A DNA stretch of 64,000 nt from Sedimentibacter sp. SX930 (GCA_002155105.1 MUZD01000004.1:183099-247098), one strand, 5' to 3'; counted from the first letter of the stretch, positions 8,975-18,298 are shown. Notes: a model not told the origin generated them from the sequence alone. Numbers and translations: made by a program.

Positions 8975-9691
8975 ATGCAAAATATACACAAGAAAAATGA
9001 ATCGTTTTTTGCCTTGATGTGGATAGCTGTCTATGTCATCGGCATCAGCACCGCCGATGGCCTGTCCGAAGAGTTCGGGATCCTGAAAGTTTTCACTTTG
9101 CCTGTGGCGTTAGTGTTGAGTTTCTTTCTTTACGGATGGATCCGGAAGAACAAGCTGCAACAGTACTACGGGCTACGGCGGATCACATCTATCGATTTCC
9201 GTAAGTATCTGTATTTTTTACCGCTGCTGGTCCTGTCGACAGCCAATTTTTGGAACAGCGCCGTCTTTGAACATTCTTTCCTTGAAACGGCCTTATTCAT
9301 TACCAGCATGCTGTTCATCGGATTCCTTGAGGAAGTCATCTTCAGGGGATTCCTGTTCAAAGCCTTATCCAGGAAAAGCATCCGCTCGGCGCTGATCATC
9401 TCCAGCGTCACATTCGGGATGGGCCATATCGTGAACCTGCTGAACGGTGCGGATTTTTTTCCGACGTTGCTGCAGATCGGCTACGCGACCGCGATCGGTT
9501 TTCTTTTTACGGTATTGTTCATAAAGACAAAAAGCTTGTGGCCGGGCATCCTTGCGCATGCGGTCATCAATGCGACGAGCCTTTTTGCAGTGGAAGGTGA
9601 TGGATTTGTCCAGCTCGTCAGCAGCCTCGTGATGGTGGTTCTTTCAGTTGGCTACGCGCTGTATCTTTTGCGGATTGTCCCTGAAAACTAG
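8975..9691 (+). CDS. CPBP family intramembrane metalloprotease
   Basis: 238-residue polytopic membrane protein of the CAAX protease/bacteriocin-processing (Abi) family. The glutamate pair and arginine EEVIFR (Glu119, Glu120, Arg124), the first histidine in FGMGH (His151) and the second in HAVIN (His195, Asn199) form the expected active site in the membrane. In Gram-positives such proteins are often bacteriocin self-immunity or regulatory proteases, but no bacteriocin gene is near, so the role is open. The start at 8975 is preceded by GAAGGGGGTG. Confidence 0.92.
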   Translation: MQNIHKKNESFFALMWIAVYVIGISTADGLSEEFGILKVFTLPVALVLSFFLYGWIRKNKLQQYYGLRRITSIDFRKYLYFLPLLVLSTANFWNSAVFEHSFLETALFITSMLFIGFLEEVIFRGFLFKALSRKSIRSALIISSVTFGMGHIVNLLNGADFFPTLLQIGYATAIGFLFTVLFIKTKSLWPGILAHAVINATSLFAVEGDGFVQLVSSLVMVVLSVGYALYLLRIVPEN

Positions 9692-9725
9692 TGGACCTAA
9701 TTCTATGTGGCTGCCTGGAAAATGA

Positions 9726-9731
9726 TATAAT
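9726..9731 (+). promoter_or_regulatory. Probable -10 element before DNA glycosylase
   Basis: A consensus TATAAT stands 32 bp before the start codon of the glycosylase. No good -35 hexamer is seen at the right distance. Confidence 0.4.
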
Positions 9732-9763
9732 GACTGTAAATATGCAGAGCAAGGGTGGGTTAG

Positions 9764-10465
9764 ATGAATTTTTATTATGACGAAGAAGCGATCCGCTATC
9801 TGAAGGCCAAAGATCCGATTCTGGCGGATATCATCGACCGGATCGGGCCGATCGAAAGGCCGATCGATGCGGATCTTTTTTCGGCGCTCATCAACAATAT
9901 CGTCGGCCAGCAGATTTCGATGAAGGCCCAGGAGACCGTCTGGAAAAGGATGCTTGCCGCTATCGGAGCGATCACGCCGGAGAATATTTGCCGAGTGAGC
10001 GTCGAAGAAATCCAGCAGTGCGGTTTATCGACCCGCAAAGCGACCTACATCCGTGAAGCGGCCGAAAAAGTCCTTTCCGGCGAATGCGATCTGGAGGCGC
10101 TGAAGGACATGAAAGATGAAGCGGTCATCGCCGAACTGTCGCACCTGCGCGGCATCGGCAAATGGACAGCCGAGATGTTGCTGATCTTTTCGATGGGGCG
10201 TCAGGATGTGCTGAGCTGGGACGACCTCGCCATCCATCGCGGACTGCGGATGGTTTACCATCACCGCAAAATCACGAAGCAACTGTTCCAGAAATACAAA
10301 CGGCGTTATGCACCGTACGGTTCGATCGCGAGCCTCTACCTGTGGGAAGTGTCCGTCGGCGTCCTGCCGGATCTGAAGGACTATGCGCCGCTGTCGGAAG
10401 CCGAAAAGAAGAAACGCCTGAAGCAGCGCCAAGAGTTGAAACGGGCGGAAAAGCAACTGCTATAA
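9764..10465 (+). CDS. DNA-3-methyladenine glycosylase II (AlkA-like, HhH-GPD)
   Basis: Base-excision repair enzyme that removes alkylated bases, 233 residues. The helix-hairpin-helix is LRGIGKWTAEM near residues 128-138, followed by the Gly/Pro-rich loop and the catalytic aspartate in SWDDLA (Asp153/Asp154). The N-terminal part FSALINNIVGQQISMKAQ is typical of the family. Compared with E. coli AlkA it lacks the N-terminal TBP-like domain, as is common in short bacterial forms. It appears monocistronic, with a terminator behind it. Confidence 0.93.
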   Translation: MNFYYDEEAIRYLKAKDPILADIIDRIGPIERPIDADLFSALINNIVGQQISMKAQETVWKRMLAAIGAITPENICRVSVEEIQQCGLSTRKATYIREAAEKVLSGECDLEALKDMKDEAVIAELSHLRGIGKWTAEMLLIFSMGRQDVLSWDDLAIHRGLRMVYHHRKITKQLFQKYKRRYAPYGSIASLYLWEVSVGVLPDLKDYAPLSEAEKKKRLKQRQELKRAEKQLL

Positions 10466-10475
10466 ATATGAGGAG

Positions 10476-10505
10476 AGCATCCCAGCTGCATCGGGATGCT
10501 TTTTT
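10476..10505 (+). terminator. Terminator of DNA glycosylase
   Basis: AGCATCCC (10476-10483) pairs with GGGATGCT (10493-10500), followed by TTTTTC. Confidence 0.88.
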
Positions 10506-10621
10506 CTTTTCTGATGCGGTTTGTGCCCTAAAAAGGTGGTATCGCTAAGCAATCCGACCCCGATTAGTGTAGAATAGGGATAGAATGTTCAAAAGAAAAC
10601 AACGAGTGAGGGGATAAAGCC

Positions 10622-11629
10622 ATGATCAGATTAGGCATCATCGGAACGAGCAGCATTGCGCATGAATTCGCCACAGCAGCAAAAGCATCCGGACAATTCG
10701 AAATAAAAGCGGTATACAGCCGCACCCAGTTCAACGCCCAAAGTTTCGGGGAAGGCTACGGTGCGGACCTGTTCGTCACGGAATTGGACAAATTCACAGC
10801 CTTGGAGGAAGTGGATGCCATCTACATCGCATCGCCGAACAGCCTCCATTTCGAACAAGCCATGTCGGCCATCGCAAACGGCAAGCATCTCATCGTGGAG
10901 AAGCCGATCTTCTCGAACACGAAGGAATGGGAGGCAGCCTTCTCCGCAGCGAAAGCCAACAATGTTTTCCTGTTTGAAGCCGCCCGCCACTTGCATGAAC
11001 CGAACTTCGCGCTGGTCAAGAATGAAATCGCCAAATTGGGCGAAATCGACGGCGCCAGCTTCACTTATGCCAAATATTCCTCCCGCTACGACCAGGTTTT
11101 GGCCGGCGAGGAACCGAACATCTTCTCACTGAATTTTTCCGGCGGGGCACTCTCCGATTTGGGCGTGTACTTGCTGTATGCTGCCATCGCATGGTTCGGT
11201 GTGCCAGAGGAAGTCGATTATGCCGCCAAGAAAATCCAGACGGGCGTTGACGGAGCCGGCACGATGCTGCTGAAATATCCGTATTTCACAGCCAGCCTGC
11301 ACACGTCAAAAATCTATAATTCCTTCGCCGATTCAGAAATATACAGCGCCAAAAAAACACTGATTCTCGATGGGGTCAATTTGATCCAATCCGTGGAACT
11401 GGTGTTCGGCGAGACCAACGAACGGTACCAATTGGCCGAAAAAGCATCCGGACATTTTATGGATGATGAGGTCCAAGCATTCGCGCGCGTCTTGAATGAT
11501 CCGGAAAATCCTGATACTATAGAAGACTATGAACGTTGGACGCAGATCAGCCGAGACGTCAACCGGACAATGGAAGCTCTGCGTAAAAAAGCGGGCATCG
11601 TTTACCCAGCGGATTTAGATGAGGCATAG
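10622..11629 (+). CDS. Gfo/Idh/MocA family oxidoreductase
   Basis: NAD(P)-dependent dehydrogenase of sugars or sugar-like compounds, 335 residues. The N-terminal Rossmann fold begins RLGIIGTSSIAHEF, and the catalytic-lysine motif EKPIFSN lies near residue 92. The C-terminal alpha/beta domain includes GGALSDLGVYLLYAA, which holds the usual structural and substrate residues. The start follows GAGGGG by 8 nt. No sugar-operon neighbours exist, so the substrate cannot be inferred. Confidence 0.92.
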   Translation: MIRLGIIGTSSIAHEFATAAKASGQFEIKAVYSRTQFNAQSFGEGYGADLFVTELDKFTALEEVDAIYIASPNSLHFEQAMSAIANGKHLIVEKPIFSNTKEWEAAFSAAKANNVFLFEAARHLHEPNFALVKNEIAKLGEIDGASFTYAKYSSRYDQVLAGEEPNIFSLNFSGGALSDLGVYLLYAAIAWFGVPEEVDYAAKKIQTGVDGAGTMLLKYPYFTASLHTSKIYNSFADSEIYSAKKTLILDGVNLIQSVELVFGETNERYQLAEKASGHFMDDEVQAFARVLNDPENPDTIEDYERWTQISRDVNRTMEALRKKAGIVYPADLDEA

Positions 11630-11662
11630 GTCAGACGGATGCTTCCGCGCGAGGTATGCACC

Positions 11663-11682
11663 GCAGCCTAAAAACAGGCTGC
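11663..11682 (+). other. Small hairpin before the helicase gene
   Basis: GCAGCCT (11663-11669) pairs with AGGCTGC (11676-11682). There is no T run, so it may be a weak terminator after the oxidoreductase or a leader structure of the helicase. Confidence 0.4.
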
Positions 11683-11704
11683 ATTATGAGAAATGAGGAA
11701 ATAA

Positions 11705-13030
11705 ATGATGATGATGGAAGAAATGGCAATGCCATTCGAGAAATACTGGAACGAGATGAGTTTTCAGCTGCCGACGCCGATCCAAGAAAATGTCTTCAAG
11801 CCATTGATGGAAGGCAAGGATGTTGTTGGCCTATCGCCGACCGGTACCGGCAAGACTTTGGCTTATGCTATCCCGTTGCTGCAAAAAACGGATGCCAACA
11901 AGGAGTTGCAATTGTTGGTGCTCGTGCCTTCGCAGGAATTGGCGCACCAAGTAGGGCACGTTTTGGCTGAATGGGGTTCCCTGAAGGATTTGAGCGCGCA
12001 AGTGATCATCGGGGGCGCGAACGTTGGCCGTCAGATCGATAAGCTGAAGGAAAAACCGGAAATCGTGGTCGGAACACCGGGACGATTGCTGGAATTGGCA
12101 AACCAGAAAAAACTGAAATTGCACAACATCAAGACGGTCATCCTGGATGAGGCGGACTATTTGATGCAGGAAGAACATCTGAGCGCCTTGCGCGAATTGA
12201 TCAAAAAAACGCCGGGATCCCGCCAGATGGGCTTCTTCTCGGCTACGAACAGCGAGAATCTGAAGGACATCCAGAAATGGTTCAACACGGAGCCGCTTTG
12301 GTTCGACACTACCAAGGAAGGCCAGTTCATGGACCAGACTGTCCATGGCTTCATCGAGGCACCTACGCGGAAACGTGCGGAAATGCTGCGCCGTTTGGGC
12401 AACCTGGAAGGCATGCAGGCGCTTGTCTTCGTGAATTCTACGCAGGAACTTGATTATTTGGCGGGAAAACTGCAGTTCGAGGGCATCAATGTCCGCATGC
12501 TGCACAGCGATTACGGCAAGGCACAGCGTAAGAGCGCCATGGATGAATTCCGCAAAGGCAACGCGACGTTCCTGCTGACGACGGATGTTTCCGCCCGTGG
12601 GATCGACATCCTGGATCTGCCGTATGTCATCCATTACGATCTGCCGCTTTCGAAGGAAACCTATCTGCACCGCTCCGGACGTACGGGCCGGATGGGCAAA
12701 AAAGGGGTTGTGCTGTCACTTGTGAATGACCGCAACAGTCGCGATATCAAACGCTTCGCGCCGCATCCGGATGAAGTAAAAGAATTCTTCATCTACGGCG
12801 GTGAGCTCGTCAACGAACTGCCGAGCCGCGAATCACGTGACGCCATCCGCGATGCGCAGAAACCGGCCGCAGCCAAAGCAGCCAAAATCCAGAAAAAAGT
12901 TGCCTTGAAAGAGGAAGAGACTGCGAAGGAAGCAGTTGCCAAAAAAACGAAAAAGAAAAAAATCCGCTCCAAAGATCAGAAAAACAAAGGCGCGCGCCGC
13001 AAGCCAACAGAACAAAAGCCAACTGAATAA
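11705..13030 (+). CDS. DEAD-box RNA helicase
   Basis: ATP-dependent RNA helicase of 441 residues. Motifs run in order: Q motif PTPIQ, Walker A SPTGTGKT near residue 44, DEAD in VILDEAD, SAT in FFSATN, and motif VI HRSGRTGRMG near residue 323. A lysine/arginine-rich tail of about 60 residues follows, typical of RNA-binding extensions. The start codon is ambiguous because ATG codons repeat at 11705, 11708 and 11711 behind GAGGAA; all give the same protein within a few residues. Size and layout resemble CshC/YfmL-type ribosome-assembly or cold helicases. Confidence 0.94.
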   Translation: MMMMEEMAMPFEKYWNEMSFQLPTPIQENVFKPLMEGKDVVGLSPTGTGKTLAYAIPLLQKTDANKELQLLVLVPSQELAHQVGHVLAEWGSLKDLSAQVIIGGANVGRQIDKLKEKPEIVVGTPGRLLELANQKKLKLHNIKTVILDEADYLMQEEHLSALRELIKKTPGSRQMGFFSATNSENLKDIQKWFNTEPLWFDTTKEGQFMDQTVHGFIEAPTRKRAEMLRRLGNLEGMQALVFVNSTQELDYLAGKLQFEGINVRMLHSDYGKAQRKSAMDEFRKGNATFLLTTDVSARGIDILDLPYVIHYDLPLSKETYLHRSGRTGRMGKKGVVLSLVNDRNSRDIKRFAPHPDEVKEFFIYGGELVNELPSRESRDAIRDAQKPAAAKAAKIQKKVALKEEETAKEAVAKKTKKKKIRSKDQKNKGARRKPTEQKPTE

Positions 13031-13058
13031 CTGAAGAACTTTCCGCATTCTGCCGGAA

Positions 13059-13092
13059 GGACAGCCCCAAACCGCGCTTGCGGAGGCTGTCC
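13059..13092 (+). other. Hairpin after helicase gene
   Basis: GGACAGCC (13059-13066) pairs with GGCTGTCC (13085-13092) without a following T run. It is the only structure seen in the 270-bp gap between the helicase and the LacI regulator. Confidence 0.45.
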
Positions 13093-13300
13093 GCGGCGAA
13101 GTGCGGATTTTTGCGTTCGGCGAGATGCGGGCCGGAACTCCAGCCAGTTGCGCGTTCGCTAGTCCCAATAGGCAGAATTCCTTCCCCGGTCCGTTGCGGC
13201 GAGCCCCTCGCACCTGTATAATCAAAGACAGAGAACGAATATGCATACGGATACGGAACAAAGTTCGCTATGCAGCACAAGAAAGGGGTGGGCGCTAACT

Positions 13301-14281
13301 ATGGTCACCATCAATGACATCGCCAAAATGGCCGGTGTGGCTAAGAGCACCGTTTCTCGCTATCTGAACGGCGGGGCGGTCAGCGAAAAAACAAAGGCGA
13401 AGCTGGATGAGATTGTTGCCGAGAACGACTATAAACCGAATAAATTTGCCCAAAGCCTGAAAGCGAAGCGCACGCATATGGTCGGGACGATCATTCCGCG
13501 TCTGAATTCCTTTGCGACGAATGAAGCGTTGAGGGGCTTGGAGAATAGTCTGCGCCTTTCCAAAAACCAACTATTGATCACGAATGCGGATCAGAGCCGC
13601 GAGCGCGAAATCGAAGCCATTTCCACCTTGGCGAAGCAGCGCGTCGACGGCATTGTCTTCTTCGCCGCTGCCATCACACCGGCCCATGTCAAGGCGTTCG
13701 AAGATGCTGATGTTCCCGTCGTCATCGTCGGGCAATCGCATCCCGATTTCCACTGCATCATCCATGATGACGAGAAGGCGGGCCGTTCGGTCGGAGCCTA
13801 CGCGGTGGCGAATGGGCACAGGAACATTCTTGTCTTCGGGGTCGACGAATCCGATAAGGCGGTCGGGGTGACCCGGCGCAAAGGCATCGAGCAGGCTTTC
13901 GAAGGCCATGATATCGACTATAGCTTCGTCAAAACGAGCTTTGCCATGAAGGACGCCTACGAAAAAGCACTGGAAATCCTGCCGCAATCCAAAGCGACTT
14001 TCGTGATCGGTGCGACCGACAATATCGCGATCGGGGTCATGCGCGCGGCCCACGAATTGCAGATCGAAATACCGGATCAGCTTTCCTTGGCGGGGTTCGG
14101 CGGCTACGAAATCACCGAGGCGGTCTATCCGCGCATCACAACCGTGCATTATCCTTTCCAGGAGTCCGGCGAATTGGCGGCCAAAATTCTGATGGAATTG
14201 ATTCTGGAAAAAGAAGTCGACCTGATCCAAACGCTGGATAACGAGTTGTTGATCAGGGAATCGACAATGAGAAAAGAATAG
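13301..14281 (+). CDS. LacI family transcriptional regulator
   Basis: 326-residue repressor. The N-terminal helix-turn-helix is INDIAKMAGVAKSTVSRYLN and the hinge helix region NKFAQSLKAKRTHMVGTI. The rest is the periplasmic-binding-like sugar domain. An upstream-extended frame from 13241 lacks homologous text, and the ATG at 13301 follows AAAGGGG, so it is the chosen start. No sugar genes are adjacent. The type recalls regulators of sucrose or fructoside genes in Lactobacillales, and palindromes GGAACCGGTTCC with a LacI-like central CG occur at the scr genes 13 kb away; a link is speculation. Confidence 0.93.
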   Translation: MVTINDIAKMAGVAKSTVSRYLNGGAVSEKTKAKLDEIVAENDYKPNKFAQSLKAKRTHMVGTIIPRLNSFATNEALRGLENSLRLSKNQLLITNADQSREREIEAISTLAKQRVDGIVFFAAAITPAHVKAFEDADVPVVIVGQSHPDFHCIIHDDEKAGRSVGAYAVANGHRNILVFGVDESDKAVGVTRRKGIEQAFEGHDIDYSFVKTSFAMKDAYEKALEILPQSKATFVIGATDNIAIGVMRAAHELQIEIPDQLSLAGFGGYEITEAVYPRITTVHYPFQESGELAAKILMELILEKEVDLIQTLDNELLIRESTMRKE

Positions 14282-14321
14282 CCCTAGCCTATACGACTAG
14301 CAACAGATTTCAACAATTAAA

Positions 14322-14357
14322 AGCCCGTAAGCAAATTTTGCTTACGGGTCTTTTTTT
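14322..14357 (+). terminator. Terminator of LacI regulator
   Basis: CCCGTAAGC (14324-14332) pairs with GCTTACGGG (14340-14348), followed by seven T. Confidence 0.9.
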
Positions 14358-14451
14358 GGTTCGTACGCTAAAAACAGAAAAAATGCAAACCCATGCAACC
14401 GCTCCAAAAACACCCAAATCTTCAGAGGTGTACGTTTTCTCACCTCTTTTC

Positions 14452-14483
14452 ATTGTTACCCATTACATTTATGTGGTTGACAT
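14452..14483 (+). promoter_or_regulatory. BirA-type biotin operator overlapping bioY promoter
   Basis: ATTGTTACC (14452-14460), a 14-bp gap and GGTTGACAT (14475-14483) match the Firmicutes BirA pattern TTGTTAACC-N14-GGTTAACAA imperfectly. The right arm contains TTGACA (14477-14482), the probable -35 hexamer, so bound biotinyl-BirA would block the promoter of the bioY-bioB-bioD-bioA operon. Confidence 0.75.
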
Positions 14484-14543
14484 AGTTTTCCGCCTATGTA
14501 ATTATTGATGCAAGTACAATATCAGAACGAATGGAGAATGATG

Positions 14544-15143
14544 ATGAGCGAAAAAGAGACTGTTTTATCCGTTAAAAATGAAGAGCGAGCCAGCAGCAAA
14601 CTGACTACGAAGGAGATGGTCCTGTGCGCCTTGTTCGCCGCACTGATCGCGGTCGGCGCTTTTATCCGCGTGCCGGTTCCGGTCGTGCCGTTCACGCTGC
14701 AATTCCTGTTCACGATGCTGGCCGGTGTGTTATTGGGCGGAAGGCTCGGGGCAACGAGCGTGTCGCTTTATCTGCTTATGGGTCTGGCCGGCTTGCCCGT
14801 GTTCGCTGAAGGCGGCGGCATCGGCTATATCCTGAAACCGAGCTTCGGCTACTTGATCGGCTTTTGCGTCGGCACTTATGTGACAGGCGTGATCGCGCAT
14901 AAGGTGGCACAACCGTCGTTCAAGCGACTGCTGCTGGCCAGCCTGACCGGTCTGGGCATCGTGTATGTGTTCGGGTTGATCTATTACTACATCATCTGTA
15001 ATTACGTCATCGGTGCCCCGATCGCGATGGGACCGTTGTTCCTGTACGGCTTCATTTTGTCAGTGCCCGGCGACATCGCGCTCTGCTTCCTGGGAGCATC
15101 ACTCGGCAAACGGCTGATCCCGGTCATCAGAAAAGGGCTCTAG
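14544..15143 (+). CDS. bioY: Biotin transporter BioY
   Basis: S-component of the biotin ECF transporter, 199 residues, six predicted membrane segments. Typical family text includes FAALIAVGAFIRVPVP with VPFTLQFLF in the first third and GGIGYILKPSFGYLIGF in the middle. BioY captures biotin and works alone or with the shared EcfAAT module, which is not in this window. ATG codons at 14538, 14541 and 14544 are all possible; GGAG at 14533-14536 favours 14544. It is the first gene of the operon and is preceded by the BirA-type site. Confidence 0.95.
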   Translation: MSEKETVLSVKNEERASSKLTTKEMVLCALFAALIAVGAFIRVPVPVVPFTLQFLFTMLAGVLLGGRLGATSVSLYLLMGLAGLPVFAEGGGIGYILKPSFGYLIGFCVGTYVTGVIAHKVAQPSFKRLLLASLTGLGIVYVFGLIYYYIICNYVIGAPIAMGPLFLYGFILSVPGDIALCFLGASLGKRLIPVIRKGL

Positions 15144-15162
15144 GAAAGGAAGGACTACGAAA

Positions 15163-16134
15163 ATGACGACAATGGAAGCAATCAAAAACAAGCTTTACGC
15201 CGGCGGACGCCTCACCAAGCAGGAAGCCATGACTTTGACGGAAGTGCCGCTCGAAGAACTTTGCGCAGCCGCCAATGAGGTGCGCGCGCATTTCTGCGGA
15301 AATGTGTTCGACGTCTGTACAATCATCAATGGCAAGAGCGGAAAATGCTCGGAAAACTGCAAGTTCTGCGCCCAATCCCGCTATTACCGCACGAAAGTGG
15401 ATGCTTACTCGCTCATCGGATCGGAAACGATCGTCGAGCAGGCGAAATACAACGAAGAGCGCGGCGTACTGCGTTATTCCATCGTGACCTCGGGCAGGGA
15501 GTTGTCCAGTAAGGAAGTGGACAGGGTCTGCGAAAGCCTGGAAGCAGTCCAAAAGGAATCGGACATCGCGCTATGCGGCTCGTTCGGGCTTTTGGAGGAA
15601 ATGGAATTCGCCAAACTGAAGCAGGCCGGATTGACGCGCGTCCACAATAATCTGGAAACTTCGCGGCGGAACTTCCCGAATGTCTGCACGACCCATACTT
15701 ACGACGACAAAATCGCCGCCATCCGCGCCGCGCAACAGGCTGGTCTGACAGTCTGCAGCGGCGGTATCATCGGCTTGGGCGAAACGATGGAGGACCGTAT
15801 CGATATGGCCATCGATCTGCGCGAAATGGGCATCCGCTCGATTCCGGTCAACCTGCTGAGTCCCATTCCGGGCACGCCATTCGAAGAAAACGAAGTCGTC
15901 GGCGACGCCGAGATGAGCCGCATCATCGCGATTTTCCGGATGCTGGTTCCCGATGCCTACATCCGCTTGGCCGGCGGAAGGGGGCTGCTTGCGGATAAGG
16001 GCAGACAGTGCTTCCTTTCCGGCGCCAATGCGGCCATTTCCGGCGATATGCTGACGACGGACGGCATCACGATCGAACAGGATATGCGCATGCTGGGCGA
16101 ATTGGGTTACGAGGTGGTCCTGCGCGATGACTGA
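15163..16134 (+). CDS. bioB: Biotin synthase
   Basis: Radical SAM enzyme that inserts sulfur into dethiobiotin, 323 residues. The CxxxCxxC cluster motif is Cys62, Cys66 and Cys69 (CSENCKFC). Further conserved segments are NLETSRRNF and NLLSPIPGTPFE. It lies 19 bp after bioY and its 3' end overlaps bioD by 8 bp, so translation of the two is coupled. Confidence 0.97.
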   Translation: MTTMEAIKNKLYAGGRLTKQEAMTLTEVPLEELCAAANEVRAHFCGNVFDVCTIINGKSGKCSENCKFCAQSRYYRTKVDAYSLIGSETIVEQAKYNEERGVLRYSIVTSGRELSSKEVDRVCESLEAVQKESDIALCGSFGLLEEMEFAKLKQAGLTRVHNNLETSRRNFPNVCTTHTYDDKIAAIRAAQQAGLTVCSGGIIGLGETMEDRIDMAIDLREMGIRSIPVNLLSPIPGTPFEENEVVGDAEMSRIIAIFRMLVPDAYIRLAGGRGLLADKGRQCFLSGANAAISGDMLTTDGITIEQDMRMLGELGYEVVLRDD

Positions 16135-16819
16135 TGGGAAAGGGTTGTTCGTCACTGCGACCGGGACGGATGTCGGGAAGACCTATGTCACGGCGCTGAT
16201 CGTCAAAAAACTGCGCGAAGCCGGTCATTCCGCCGGATATTACAAGGCCGCGCTCAGCGGAGTCGCAAAGACAGCGGCAGGCTTCCGAACCGGGGATGCG
16301 GGCTACGTTGCGGATGTCGCGGGGATCGCACAAGAGGAAACGGGAAATTCCGTTTCCTACGTCTACGAAAAGGCGGTTTCGCCGCACTTGGCCGCGAAGC
16401 TGGAGGGCAATCCCGTCAAAATGGCTGTCGTGATGGCCGCCTATAAGCAGGCGCTGTCCCGCTACGACTACGTGACGATGGAGGGCAGCGGCGGTATCGT
16501 CTGCCCGCTCCGCTACGACGACGATGCGCAGCTGTTGCTTGAGGATGTCATCACCGCTTTGGGGTTGGACGCCCTCGTAGTGGCTGATGCCGGACTCGGC
16601 ACGATCAATGCGACTGTGCTTACGGTCGACTACATGAAAAGGCGCGGTATCCCGGTTAAGGGAATCATCCTGAACCGTTACGATGCGGCCGATGCGATGA
16701 TGCGCGACAACAAGAAGATGGTTGAGATCCTCACCCGCGTGCCCGTCATCGCCTGCGTGAAAAAGGATGAAACGGCCATCGTTATCGATGCGGCAACGCT
16801 GGCGGGATTGTATGGATAG
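16127..16819 (+). CDS. bioD: Dethiobiotin synthetase
   Basis: ATP-dependent carboxylase that closes the ureido ring to make dethiobiotin from diaminopelargonate, 230 residues. The N-terminal P-loop GTDVGKT (about residues 13-19) and the segment YYKAALSG are family hallmarks; EGSGGIVCPL follows in the middle. The start overlaps the end of bioB. The enzyme uses the product of BioA, encoded just downstream. Confidence 0.95.
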   Translation: MTDGKGLFVTATGTDVGKTYVTALIVKKLREAGHSAGYYKAALSGVAKTAAGFRTGDAGYVADVAGIAQEETGNSVSYVYEKAVSPHLAAKLEGNPVKMAVVMAAYKQALSRYDYVTMEGSGGIVCPLRYDDDAQLLLEDVITALGLDALVVADAGLGTINATVLTVDYMKRRGIPVKGIILNRYDAADAMMRDNKKMVEILTRVPVIACVKKDETAIVIDAATLAGLYG

Positions 16820-16829
16820 GGGCGGTCGC

Positions 16830-18173
16830 ATGGATTTAGTCGAAAAGGACCTGAAATACATCTGGCACCCTTGCTCGCAGATGAAGGATTATGAGGAACT
16901 CAAACCGATCATCATCGACCGGGGCGAAGGAGTGTATCTCTACGACAAGGATGGAAAAACGTTCCTTGACATCGTCAGCTCGTGGTGGTGCAACCTGCTG
17001 GGGCACTGCAATCCAACGATCAACGCAGCGCTCATCGACCAGATCGGCCGGCTGGAGCATGTGATTTTCGCGAACTTTTCGCATGAGCCGGCAATAACCT
17101 TATGCGAGCAACTGATGGAGATCATCCCGACCGGACTCTCGAAGTTCAACTTTTCCGACAACGGATCTGCGGCTGTGGAATGCGCGCTGAAGATGAGCTT
17201 CCAGTACCAATACCAGACCGGCCACAAGGAGAAGACGAAATTCATGTGCCTGACGGAAGGGTACCACGGCGAAACCTTGGGGGCGCTGGCTGTCGGCAGC
17301 ATGGATCTGTACGCCAAAATGTACCAGCCGATGCTGATGGACACAAACCAGATCGAGGCGCCGGATTGCTACAGGTGCCCGTTCCAGAAAAATCGGGACA
17401 GCTGCAATTGCGAATGTTTCGTCTATGCCGAAAAAGCCTTTGCGGACCACGGTGACGAAACCTGCGCCATGATCGTCGAGCCTTTGGTGCAAGGCAGCGC
17501 GGGCATGCGCATCTATCCGCCGCTTTACCTGAAGAAACTGCGTGCACTTTGCGACCGCTATGGCGTTCTGCTGATCGCCGACGAAATCGCGACCGGATTC
17601 GGCCGGACCGGCAAAATGTTCGCCTTCGACCATGCCAGCATTAGCCCCGATATCATGTGCATCTCCAAAGGGCTCACCGGCGGCTACTTGCCGATGGCGA
17701 TCACGATCACGACTGACAAAATCTTCGATGCTTTCTACGCCGAATACAGCGAAGGCAAGGCCTTTATGCACAGCCACACCTACAGCGGCAATCCGCTGGG
17801 ATGCTCCGCGGCGCTGGCGGTCCAGAAGGTGCTCCGCGAAGAGCGGATCCTTGAAAAAGCCGCCGTCCGCGCCGAACATCTGACCAAGCGTCTGAACGAA
17901 ACGCTGCTGGACCACCCGAACGTGGGCGAAATCCGCCATATCGGCCTCATCCATGCCATCGAGCTGGTGACTGACAAGCAGGCGAAGACCGCGTTTGATG
18001 CGGAGCTGCGGATCGGCTATCAGATCTACAAAAAGGCTTTGGAGAAAGGGCTGATTCTGCGTCCGCTCGGCAATGTGCTCTATTTCAATCCGCCGCTGAC
18101 GATAACCGAAACCGAACTGGACGAAGCAGTCGGCCTCTGCGCCGAGGCCATCGCGGAAATCCTCGGCAGCTAG
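16830..18173 (+). CDS. bioA: Adenosylmethionine-8-amino-7-oxononanoate aminotransferase
   Basis: PLP enzyme (class III aminotransferase) converting 8-amino-7-oxononanoate to diaminopelargonate with SAM as amino donor, 447 residues. The PLP lysine is Lys280 (ISKGLTGGYLPMA); IADEIATGFGRTG holds the cofactor aspartate. WHPCSQMKDYE at the N-terminus is typical of BioA. The ATG at 16830 lies 11 bp after the bioD stop behind AGGGGCGG; an upstream in-frame start inside bioD is less likely. With bioD and bioB it covers the last three biotin steps; bioF, bioH, bioC and bioW are absent here. Confidence 0.96.
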   Translation: MDLVEKDLKYIWHPCSQMKDYEELKPIIIDRGEGVYLYDKDGKTFLDIVSSWWCNLLGHCNPTINAALIDQIGRLEHVIFANFSHEPAITLCEQLMEIIPTGLSKFNFSDNGSAAVECALKMSFQYQYQTGHKEKTKFMCLTEGYHGETLGALAVGSMDLYAKMYQPMLMDTNQIEAPDCYRCPFQKNRDSCNCECFVYAEKAFADHGDETCAMIVEPLVQGSAGMRIYPPLYLKKLRALCDRYGVLLIADEIATGFGRTGKMFAFDHASISPDIMCISKGLTGGYLPMAITITTDKIFDAFYAEYSEGKAFMHSHTYSGNPLGCSAALAVQKVLREERILEKAAVRAEHLTKRLNETLLDHPNVGEIRHIGLIHAIELVTDKQAKTAFDAELRIGYQIYKKALEKGLILRPLGNVLYFNPPLTITETELDEAVGLCAEAIAEILGS

Positions 18174-18189
18174 CTGTTGAGGATTTCCG
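18154..18189 (+). terminator. Long hairpin spanning the bioA stop codon
   Basis: An 11-bp stem (18154-18164 with 18179-18189) encloses a second palindrome CAGCTAGCTG and covers the bioA stop. No T run follows, so it may be a factor-dependent end or an mRNA-stabilising structure. Confidence 0.5.
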
Positions 18190-18298
18190 GAACCGCACAT
18201 GGGACGGGATAGCCCCGCCAGACCTCTCATCGCAATATCCTTTTGAATGCAGCTGACAGAAGGAGCCATCTGTTGAATTATTGTTTATCGCGGTTGTT

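Noticed and set aside
11831..12670. 279-residue open frame on the minus strand
   Set aside because: Antisense shadow of the DEAD-box helicase gene.
17100..18269. 389-residue open frame on the minus strand
   Set aside because: Antisense shadow of bioA; no recognisable domain and no start signals.
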